Of a DNA stretch of 60,698 nt, positions 41,257 through 47,243 are shown in pieces. The stretch lies in contig JAHBVI010000029.1 in assembly GCA_019637635.1 (NCBI GenBank), forward strand, positions 1 through 60,698, read 5' to 3'. Position numbers and translations under genes: made by a program. A model generated the notes under the pieces. It was not told where the DNA came from and made no database searches. It saw only the letters and a list, made by a program, of their open reading frames with translations. Origin of the DNA: Anaerolineae bacterium. GTDB taxonomy: Bacteria; Chloroflexota; Anaerolineae; Promineifilales; Promineifilaceae. How positions within the stretch are numbered: the first letter of the stretch is position 1; the number at the start of each line of letters is the position of its first letter.

Positions 41257-41925
41257 ATGAACAGTCGCGTTTTTGCCACCATCGCCGCCGGATTTTTATT
41301 TGTCACATTGCTGGCCCTGGCCGCCTTCGGGCAGCCGTCACGGCCGTTAATCGCCGGCGGCCTCACCCCTACAATCCCCGCCTTTTTGCCCATCATCCTC
41401 AAACCACTGCCACCTACCGCCACCCCGACCGCGACCGCTACCAACACCCCGCCACCGGCGACGGCCACGCCAACCAGCACGGCCGTACCGCCAACGGCTA
41501 CACCATCAAACACGGCCGTGCCCCCCACCATCACCCCCACCAGGACGCCAACCCATACCAGCACTCCTTCGGCCGCTAATGTGCGCATCGCCTTCATCCT
41601 CTACGATCCACCTGGCAACGACGTGGACGGCGAATATGTGCGCATTGACAATGTGGGCGGCACGGCCGCCGTGTTAACAGCCTGGACGCTCTCCGATGAA
41701 TCTGCCCACGTCTTCACCTTCCCCACCGGCTACACGCTGGCCGCCGGTGCCCAGGTACGCATCTGGACGAAGGTCGGGACCAACACCCAAACCGATCTGT
41801 ATTACAACAGCAGCCAGGCCATCTGGAACAATACCGGCGATACGGCCACGCTGCGCAACAACGCCAACCAGGTGGTGAGCGTGTGCAGCTACGCCGGCGG
41901 CGGCGAAAGTTATACCTGCCCGTAA
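41257..41925 (+). CDS. Secreted lamin-tail-domain protein, possible moron
   Basis: 222 residues. Signal peptide (IAAGFLFVTLLALAAFGQ), the motif AFLPIILKPLP resembling the YLPLI tail at 28727, a Pro/Thr-rich stalk (TPTATATNTPPPATATPT and onward), and a C-terminal lamin-tail domain (VRIAFILYDPPGNDVDGEYVRIDNVGGTAAVLTAWTLSDESAHVFTF read in parts). GGAGG 9 nt upstream fixes the start. It has no phage-structural role I can see; its place between the excisionase-like gene and the control region suggests a host-derived cargo gene expressed in the lysogen. If the left prophage end lies further right, it would be a host gene. Confidence 0.8.
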   Translation: MNSRVFATIAAGFLFVTLLALAAFGQPSRPLIAGGLTPTIPAFLPIILKPLPPTATPTATATNTPPPATATPTSTAVPPTATPSNTAVPPTITPTRTPTHTSTPSAANVRIAFILYDPPGNDVDGEYVRIDNVGGTAAVLTAWTLSDESAHVFTFPTGYTLAAGAQVRIWTKVGTNTQTDLYYNSSQAIWNNTGDTATLRNNANQVVSVCSYAGGGESYTCP

Positions 41926-41934
41926 ACTCCCGTA

Positions 41935-41954
41935 AACTTTTGCGCGCAAAAGTT
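41935..41954. repeat. 20-bp palindrome with TTTGCGCGCAAA core
   Basis: AACTTTTGCG followed by CGCAAAAGTT. Core shared with 42009, 43840 and 56046. Confidence 0.7.
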
Positions 41955-41966
41955 AGGCAAAAAAAA

Positions 41967-42000
41967 GGCCGTGTTCTCGATTGAGAACACGGCCGTTTCG
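41967..42000 (+). terminator. Intrinsic terminator of the lamin-tail gene
   Basis: GGCCGTGTTCTC and exact complement with loop GATT, an A-tract before and TTTCGTTTT after. The stem contains ACGGCCGT. Confidence 0.85.
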
Positions 42001-42008
42001 TTTTCTGG

Positions 42009-42024
42009 TGTTTGCGCGCAAACA
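42009..42024. repeat. 16-bp palindrome TGTTTGCGCGCAAACA
   Basis: Exact copy also at 56046-56061, and inside the longer palindrome at 43840. It lies just after the stop of the minus-strand regulator gene. Confidence 0.7.
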
Positions 42025-42025
42025 G

Positions 42026-42271
42026 TCAACGAGGTGGGGGTGGGCCGTCGCCGGCGATGCCCAGGGCGCGAAGGGCGGTGGTCACGGCCGTAGGGTTGGC
42101 GCGGTAGGCGGCGGCCAGGGCGTCGAGCAGGCCGGGAGGTGAGGGGTCGCCGTAGTGACGACCGGGAACGTCGGCGAAAATACCGAGGTCGGTGGCCAGG
42201 TCTTGCAGGGCGGGGAGGGTATCCGGCTCGATGCGGGCGATGTACCGCGTTTTTGTTCCTTTCGCGCTCAT
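42026..42271 (-). CDS. Putative phage immunity regulator
   Basis: 81 residues, soluble. The sequence RYIARIEPDTLPALQDLATDLGIF... SPPGLLDALAAAYRANPTAVTTALRALGI suggests a strand followed by helices, as in a ribbon-helix-helix or small repressor, but no family is recognised. It is the only minus-strand gene facing the early operon, and its promoter carries the same CCTAGATG-type operator as the rightward promoter. Its transcript appears leaderless (the -10 box ends 6 nt before the ATG), like lambda cI. A repressor role is inferred from this context. Confidence 0.65.
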   Translation of the reverse strand: MSAKGTKTRYIARIEPDTLPALQDLATDLGIFADVPGRHYGDPSPPGLLDALAAAYRANPTAVTTALRALGIAGDGPPPPR

Positions 42272-42277
42272 GCGGGC

Positions 42278-42306
42278 AGTATAAGCCTAGATGCCTAGAT
42301 TGTCAA
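42278..42306 (-). promoter_or_regulatory. Leftward promoter with operator in its spacer
   Basis: Minus strand: TTGACA (42306-42301), 17-nt spacer, TATACT (42283-42278). The spacer holds CCTAGATGCCTAGA (42286-42299, plus-strand reading). Confidence 0.8.
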
Positions 42307-42413
42307 ATTTGCCCAACAAATTCGTTTTTTGCGTCCTGGTTGCCCAGAGGGGCGTTAGCGGGGCGGGGAAGTGGGTGGGGCGGCGAGGTGGGGCAAAAGC
42401 CCGGTTTTGGTCA

Positions 42414-42442
42414 TTGTCCTAGATGACTAGGTATGATATAAT
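42414..42442 (+). promoter_or_regulatory. Rightward promoter with operator in its spacer
   Basis: TTGTCC (42414-42419), 17-nt spacer, TATAAT (42437-42442). The operator CCTAGATGACTAGG (42418-42431) overlaps -35 and spacer, and differs from the leftward copy at two positions. Confidence 0.8.
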
Positions 42443-42464
42443 CCGTTTTATCTTAATAAAGCAG

Positions 42465-42500
42465 AAAACCCCGCCCACTCTCGCGAAGTACCGGGGTTTT
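42465..42500 (+). promoter_or_regulatory. Leader hairpin, possible attenuator
   Basis: AAAACCCCG (42465-42473) pairs with CGGGGTTTT (42492-42500) between the rightward promoter and the first gene, so it can end or pause early transcription. Confidence 0.5.
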
Positions 42501-42528
42501 CGATAGACCACCTAAAGGAGGCTATTTG

Positions 42529-42780
42529 ATGTCTACTGTACACCCAACCCCTCTCGCTGTCAACGGGATCGTCGAATCTATTTACTGGAACAAGCGCACG
42601 GGCGTTTGTGACGCTACCGTGATCACCGCCAACGGTTTCGAGCGGCGGCCGATTACCCTCGACGATTACCAGACCATCGCCGCCCGGCTGTACCGGTTTG
42701 TGCGATCAAGCGGCCCCACGTGTGTCTATTTTGATACGGCCGCCCAACAAAAGTGGGCGGCAAAAGGAGCAACCCGATGA
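42529..42780 (+). CDS. Small early prophage protein
   Basis: 83 residues, first gene of the rightward transcript. GGCIVESI-type opening (LAVNGIVESIYWNKRTGVCDATVITANGFERR) suggests a small beta domain; no family recognised. AAGGAGG lies 8 nt upstream. It overlaps the SWIM-domain gene by 4 nt. Confidence 0.7.
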   Translation: MSTVHPTPLAVNGIVESIYWNKRTGVCDATVITANGFERRPITLDDYQTIAARLYRFVRSSGPTCVYFDTAAQQKWAAKGATR

Positions 42781-43223
42781 ACGTAGATATTCAGTATGAC
42801 CGGCGCGCCCGCCAATACACCTGGATTGAGCCGGAAAGCGGCGAGGTGTTCACCTTTCCGGCGAAGGCCAAAGGGGACGCCTATAAGTTTGCCGTCTCTA
42901 TGCTTGACCCCGACCTGTACACGGCGGCGCAGCGGATGATCGCCCGCCACCCGCAACTGGAACGGGTGGCATGGAAGGCGGTGGAGCTGGTAGCCGGCGG
43001 CGGTGTGGAAAATTACGCGCCGCCGAAAGGGAACGTGTTGGCGATGGTGGACAGCAGCGACGGCCTGGGGCGGTATGCCATCCAGGTTGAAGACGGGTAC
43101 ACCAGTTGCCAGTGCGAACACTTCGCCAGCTTCGCCGCGCCGGTGACGGACAGCGGTAGCCGGATTTGCAAACACATCGCGGCCTATCACCTGTACCTGC
43201 TGGTGCGGGAAGAGCGGTATTAG
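42777..43223 (+). CDS. SWIM zinc-finger protein
   Basis: 148 residues. The SWIM zinc motif is C-x-C ... C-x-H near the C-terminus (YTSCQCEHFASF ... SRICKHIAAYHLYLL). SWIM fingers bind DNA or protein, and short phage versions are of unknown role. The N-terminal part (NVDIQYDRRARQYTWIEPESGEVFTF) is a small beta domain. ATGA overlap with the previous gene implies coupling. Confidence 0.8.
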   Translation: MNVDIQYDRRARQYTWIEPESGEVFTFPAKAKGDAYKFAVSMLDPDLYTAAQRMIARHPQLERVAWKAVELVAGGGVENYAPPKGNVLAMVDSSDGLGRYAIQVEDGYTSCQCEHFASFAAPVTDSGSRICKHIAAYHLYLLVREERY

Positions 43224-43284
43224 TTCGTTTATCACGCCCCGGCCGGTCACGGCCGGGGCACAACCAACCTTTAAGGAGATAATC

Positions 43285-43833
43285 ATGAGCAAGAAAAATG
43301 GTAACAGCGTTGTACCCCGTGATTTTTTGGTAGACATGCCTGACGAGGCCCCGGCCCTGGGCATTGACCCCTACAGCGATACATTTAGCTGGCGGGATGT
43401 GCTGCCGCAGAATTATATCAACCTGGATTGGCTGGAAGAGACTACGGAACTGCTGGGCGGCAACCCGATTGCCACCCCCGCGCGGATTGTGGTCAAGCCG
43501 GTGATTGACCCGGAGGAACGAGAGCCAGACCTGACGGCCAAAATCGTGCTGGAGTTCGAGGAGAGCAACATCCCGGCGCTGGTGATGAACCGGACGCGCT
43601 GCACCTTGATGACGAAGCTGGCGGGCACGCCGAACCCGGCGCGGTGGGTGGGTAACCTGGCGGGGATGCGGTTGGAACTGTACGCCGGGGCGCATCGGGA
43701 TTTTAGCACGGCGATGCAACCGCTCTTCCGGCCGGCACCGGGGCAGGGACAGAATGGCAACGGCCACCCGCGCCCGGCCTCGCCGACGGCGGATATGAGT
43801 GAAGAGGATTTGAATAAGGAGTTGTTTGGATAG
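43285..43833 (+). CDS. Hypothetical early prophage protein
   Basis: 182 residues. I do not recognise the family. The core ARIVVKPVIDPEEREPDLTAKIVLEFEE, LVMNRTRCTLMTKLAGTPNP and AGMRLELYAG predicts a beta-rich fold; the last 40 residues are Gly/Pro/Asn-rich and end in an acidic helix (MSEEDLNKELFG), a layout seen in single-strand DNA-binding accessory proteins. That resemblance is weak. AAGGAG 7 nt upstream fixes the start. Confidence 0.7.
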   Translation: MSKKNGNSVVPRDFLVDMPDEAPALGIDPYSDTFSWRDVLPQNYINLDWLEETTELLGGNPIATPARIVVKPVIDPEEREPDLTAKIVLEFEESNIPALVMNRTRCTLMTKLAGTPNPARWVGNLAGMRLELYAGAHRDFSTAMQPLFRPAPGQGQNGNGHPRPASPTADMSEEDLNKELFG

Positions 43834-43839
43834 GACGGG

Positions 43840-43873
43840 AAAGGGGATGTTTGCGCGCAAACATCCCCTTTTT
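43840..43873. terminator. 32-bp perfect palindrome with T-tract
   Basis: AAAGGGGATGTTTGCG is followed directly by its complement, then TT. It contains the TGTTTGCGCGCAAACA core and lies 6 bp after the preceding stop. Confidence 0.75.
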
Positions 43874-43933
43874 GCTTACGGCCGTTGCCGGAACTTTGGC
43901 GAGTGCGGCAACGGCCACCACAAGAGGACTCTC

Positions 43934-44197
43934 ATGGCAATGCAAAGTATAACTCAGAGACGGACGCGGATTGAAATTGACATCATGCGCGATGGCAATT
44001 TCTATTTTTACAACCGGCGCGAGAGCGGCTTGACGGTGGTGGATGCGCAGCGGGTGGACATGGCGCGGGCGCGGGAGATTGTGGCCGCCAATGCAGGCGA
44101 CGTGAAGTACCAGTCGGGCTGCGTGCGTTTCGACGAAGGCAACTATTGTTTCTCGTGGACGGCCGAGGTGTGGCAGGAGGCGAGTGATGGCCATTAA
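43934..44197 (+). CDS. Hypothetical prophage protein
   Basis: 87 residues. SITQRRTRIEIDIMRDGNFYFYNRRESGLTVVD and VKYQSGCVRFDEGNYCFSWT suggest a compact beta domain. No family is recognised. The start has only a weak AGAGGA ribosome-binding site 8 nt upstream. Confidence 0.65.
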   Translation: MAMQSITQRRTRIEIDIMRDGNFYFYNRRESGLTVVDAQRVDMARAREIVAANAGDVKYQSGCVRFDEGNYCFSWTAEVWQEASDGH

Positions 44198-44324
44198 CAA
44201 TGTATCACCAAAGGCATACCATTTACAGCATCCTGAGGTTGGTATACCGACGATGGCTGAGTTTTGCGGCTCCAGGAGACGGAAGAGGAGGCGCGGCCGT
44301 GTACGTAATCTACCAGGTGATTGA
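44187..44324 (+). CDS. Very small basic prophage protein
   Basis: 45 residues. AGGAGG at 44175-44180 lies 6 nt before this ATG. The C-terminus is strongly basic (RRRKRRRGRVRN), fitting nucleic-acid binding. It overlaps the previous gene by 11 nt and the next by 26 nt in another frame. Confidence 0.45.
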   Translation: MAINNVSPKAYHLQHPEVGIPTMAEFCGSRRRKRRRGRVRNLPGD

Positions 44325-44526
44325 CCCGACCACCGGCGAGGTGGTGCGCTATACGGCGGAGTTGGCCGACCAGGTGCAGGAGCTGCGGGCGGCGCGCCGG
44401 GTCCAGGTGCGAGGGCAACTGCACGCCCTGGGCAGCTTCCACCCCCACCAGGGCCGGGAGCTGCGGCCGGCGCCGGCGGATACGGAAGCGGAATTGTGGC
44501 GCTTGTTCCAGGGAGGTGGTTTGTGA
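44299..44526 (+). CDS. Hypothetical prophage protein
   Basis: 75 residues from GTG. It has YVIYQVIDPTTGEVVRYTAELADQVQEL and an acidic C-terminus. AGGAGG 6-11 nt upstream favours the GTG over the longer frame starting at 44200. No family is recognised. Confidence 0.55.
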   Translation: MYVIYQVIDPTTGEVVRYTAELADQVQELRAARRVQVRGQLHALGSFHPHQGRELRPAPADTEAELWRLFQGGGL

Positions 44527-44583
44527 TATGATGTAAGCTCCCCCCCCCTGGGGACAACCCTCCCCAAAAACTGGCACAACAAA

Positions 44584-44618
44584 GCGGCCGTCTCAATCGA
44601 GACGGCCGTTTTGTTTTT
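44584..44618 (+). terminator. Intrinsic terminator of early genes
   Basis: GCGGCCGTCTC pairs with GAGACGGCCGT around AATC, then TTTGTTTTTTT. The stem has the ACGGCCGT motif on one arm. Confidence 0.85.
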
Positions 44619-44633
44619 TTATGCGCCACTCAT

Positions 44634-44668
44634 AACCTTAAAGCTGCAAAGTTCAAAACTTTAAGGTT
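44634..44668. repeat. 10-bp inverted repeat upstream of late genes
   Basis: AACCTTAAAG (44634-44643) and CTTTAAGGTT (44659-44668), just ahead of the first late gene. It may be an operator; no clear promoter is seen. Confidence 0.45.
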
Positions 44669-44687
44669 TTATGGTAAACTAGACCGC

Positions 44688-45125
44688 ATGAGCTATTGGA
44701 TTACCACCAGCGACCGGGCGCGCTCTCAACGATGGGAGCGTATCTTCGGCGCCGACCGGCTGCCGGTACTGTCGGCTGCCGCGCGGCGGGACGTGGTGGA
44801 GGGCCAGGAACGGCCGTGCTACGACCTGGCCCTGGGGCAGCTATCCACCTGGCAGCGGGATCGGCTGGCGGCGTATGCCAGCCGGCGCACGGGACGGCCG
44901 TATGAGATGGTGCGGTGCGAGATTGAGGCCGCGATCTCCTGGCCGGTGACAGCAGCAGGGTGTCAGTTGGTATGTGAAGAAGACATGGCGACGGCGGAAC
45001 GGCCGTCGCCTTTTTTGTTGCCTGCTGGATGGGGCAGGGGAGTGCGTATAGCCAAACGCTTATTGAGCGGACGCGGGCGGATGACCGGGATAAAAATTTT
45101 CCGGTTTTTCCGGTTTTTGCCATGA
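44688..45125 (+). CDS. Hypothetical prophage protein before terminase
   Basis: 145 residues. SYWITTSDRARSQRWERIFG and LGQLSTWQRDRLAAYASRRTGRPYEMVRCEIEAA are helical; the last 40 residues are basic (RIAKRLLSGRGR). It may bind DNA, but no family is recognised. It overlaps the small terminase by 4 nt (ATGA). Confidence 0.6.
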   Translation: MSYWITTSDRARSQRWERIFGADRLPVLSAAARRDVVEGQERPCYDLALGQLSTWQRDRLAAYASRRTGRPYEMVRCEIEAAISWPVTAAGCQLVCEEDMATAERPSPFLLPAGWGRGVRIAKRLLSGRGRMTGIKIFRFFRFLP

Positions 45126-45595
45126 TTGACCCTGACTCCGACAATTTCCGGCAGTCGCCATTGGGATACATCTACTGGTGCCTGCGCACGGAAAAGCACC
45201 GGCACGAGGTGGCGCTGTGGGCGGCCTGGTGTGCGCACAAGGCAGACAAGGCGTGGCTGGCCGCCCTGGGGTTGCCGGAACATCAATATGAGTTGGCGCA
45301 ATTGCTCGGCGTCTCCGACCGCACCATCCGCAACTATCACCAGAAACACGGCCGTTTGCTGGAAACGGCGCGGGCGATGATGGTGGAGCACGTGCTGGCC
45401 GATTATGTGCCCAGCGCGCTCCGGGCCATGGGTGAAGTGGCGGGGAAGGCGACGAATGAAGGCACGGCCGACCGGCGGCTGTTGTTCGAGGTGGCCGGGG
45501 TGTACACGCCCAAACAAAAGGCGGTCAATCTGGACGTGGACGTGACCGGTCTGAGCGACAAGGAGTTAGATGATCTCCTCAAGCGTCTTGGATAG
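45122..45595 (+). CDS. Terminase small subunit-like protein
   Basis: 157 residues. A helix-turn-helix is visible in ELAQLLGVSDRTIRNYHQKHGRLLETARAMMVEHVLADYVP, as in the phBC6A51-type small terminase subunits that recognise the phage packaging site. The tail (VDVTGLSDKELDDLLKRLG) is a common C-terminal motif of these proteins. It overlaps the large subunit gene by 26 nt. Confidence 0.8.
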   Translation: MIDPDSDNFRQSPLGYIYWCLRTEKHRHEVALWAAWCAHKADKAWLAALGLPEHQYELAQLLGVSDRTIRNYHQKHGRLLETARAMMVEHVLADYVPSALRAMGEVAGKATNEGTADRRLLFEVAGVYTPKQKAVNLDVDVTGLSDKELDDLLKRLG

Positions 45596-47243
45596 CCTGG
45601 ATGGCACAGACCGCCAGGCGCTGCGCCTGAAGCTGGCGGCGGAGCAGGAAAAGCGGCGCCGGTTACAGCGCCGGGCGGCGGCGGCCCCGGAGCATTGGCG
45701 CGACTGGCTGCCCGCCCTCTTCCCCCAAACCTTTACCCATCCCTTTGCTGAGCGTCATGTCATCCTGTGGCGGTGGCTGGAGCAGATCCAGGCGGGAGTC
45801 AAGCCCAGCCCCTCAGCCTTCCTGGATATTGAGCCACGCGGCGGCGGCAAAACGACGGCGGCCGAAACGGCCGTCATCAGGCTAGGGGCGCGGGGGGCGC
45901 GGCAGTTTGTGCTGTATGTCCGCGCCACCCAGGAAAAGGCCAATGAATCCATAGCCTCGATTGCTGCCAAATTGGAGAGTACGGCCGTTGAGCGCCATTA
46001 CCCCCTACTCTCGCAGCGCAGCGTGGGCAAGTATGGCCAGTCACGCGGCTGGCGCATGGACGTGCTGCGCTGCGCCAGCGGCTTCAACGTACTGGCCCTG
46101 GGGCTGGACGTGGCCGTCCGGGGCGTGAAGCTGGACGACTACCGGCCCGATCTGGTGATTTTCGACGACATTGACGACGAACATGATAGCACGGCCGTCA
46201 TCAAGAAAAAGACGGACATCATCACCAAATCGATCATCCCGGCCGGCGCCGCGCACTGCGCCTACCTGGTAGTGCAGAATCTGATTCACGCCCGCGGTAT
46301 TGTCACCAGCATTGTCGAGGGCACGGCCGATTTTCTCCATGACCGCATTGTTTCCGGCCCTCACCCGGCGGTGGAGAATCTGGCGTATGAGGCACGGCCG
46401 TACCCGGAGCGTGGCTACTGCATCACCGGCGGTACGCCAACATGGGCAGGGCAGGATTTGGCAACGTGCGAGCAGCAAATCAACGAGTGGGGTATCTCCT
46501 CCTTCTTGCGCGAGGCGCAGCATGAGGTGGAAGAGAGCGGCGGCATCTGGGAGCATATTGAATTCCGGCACATTGACCACCGCACCCTGCCCGACCTGGT
46601 GGACGGCGAAGTGTGGGTAGACCCGGCCGTGACCAGCACGGATGACAGCGACTGCCAGGCCATTGCCGCCGGGGGGATAGACGAGGCCGGGGACATATTT
46701 ATCATCTATGGGTGGGAGAGCATAGACACGCCACTCAATACCATGAAGCGGGCGATACTCAAGGCCATCGAACTTGGGTTCCGCTACGTAGGCGTGGAAA
46801 CAGACCAGGGCGGGGACGCCTGGGGCAGCGTTTACCGGCTGGCCTGGCAGGCGATTGTGGACGGGGAAGAGTACCCACACGTGCTGAGCCGGGAAGCGGC
46901 GGCCGCGGCCGGGGTAGAGGTGGAGCAGTGGCCAGACATAGAGGTTTTTGTGCTGCGAGCTGGCGGCGGGGCTGGCGACGGGGTTGCTGACGAATGGCAA
47001 CCCCTGGAACGGCCGTCGCTGCGCAGCGCGAAGGCAGGCGCGGGGCACGGCAGCAAGGTGGAACGTAATCAGCGTATGTTGACGGATTATGAGCGCGGCC
47101 AGGTGGTGCATGTGGTGGGGGCGCATACGGCCGTTGAGAAGGCGTTGCGGCGCTTTCCGAATAAACCGCTCGACCTGGCAGACGCATTGTACTGGCTTTG
47201 GTATCACTTACAGCGCAAACGGCGCAGGAGCAGCATCCAATGA
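45570..47243 (+). CDS. Terminase large subunit
   Basis: 557 residues. ATPase: Walker A EPRGGGKTT (Lys94) and Walker B LVIFDDID. The RNase H-like nuclease has acidic residues in VDPAVTSTDDSD, YVGVETDQGG and LDLADALYWL. It packages DNA into the prohead. The start overlaps the small subunit gene. It is intact in length and motifs, so packaging is probably functional. Confidence 0.93.
   Translation: MISSSVLDSLDGTDRQALRLKLAAEQEKRRRLQRRAAAAPEHWRDWLPALFPQTFTHPFAERHVILWRWLEQIQAGVKPSPSAFLDIEPRGGGKTTAAETAVIRLGARGARQFVLYVRATQEKANESIASIAAKLESTAVERHYPLLSQRSVGKYGQSRGWRMDVLRCASGFNVLALGLDVAVRGVKLDDYRPDLVIFDDIDDEHDSTAVIKKKTDIITKSIIPAGAAHCAYLVVQNLIHARGIVTSIVEGTADFLHDRIVSGPHPAVENLAYEARPYPERGYCITGGTPTWAGQDLATCEQQINEWGISSFLREAQHEVEESGGIWEHIEFRHIDHRTLPDLVDGEVWVDPAVTSTDDSDCQAIAAGGIDEAGDIFIIYGWESIDTPLNTMKRAILKAIELGFRYVGVETDQGGDAWGSVYRLAWQAIVDGEEYPHVLSREAAAAAGVEVEQWPDIEVFVLRAGGGAGDGVADEWQPLERPSLRSAKAGAGHGSKVERNQRMLTDYERGQVVHVVGAHTAVEKALRRFPNKPLDLADALYWLWYHLQRKRRRSSIQ

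Larger units (their letters stand above)
42272..42528. other. Prophage control region between divergent genes
   Basis: Holds both divergent promoters, two operator copies and a leader hairpin. The middle part (about 42307-42410) is GC-rich and shows no further motif. Confidence 0.7.

Noticed and set aside
44200..44298. Extended N-terminus of the 75-residue early protein
   Set aside because: The longer frame lacks a ribosome-binding site while AGGAGG precedes the GTG at 44299; the stretch also codes for another small frame with its own AGGAGG.
46041..47207. A 388-codon minus-strand frame opposite the terminase
   Set aside because: It is antisense to the Walker and nuclease motifs of the terminase and lacks domains.
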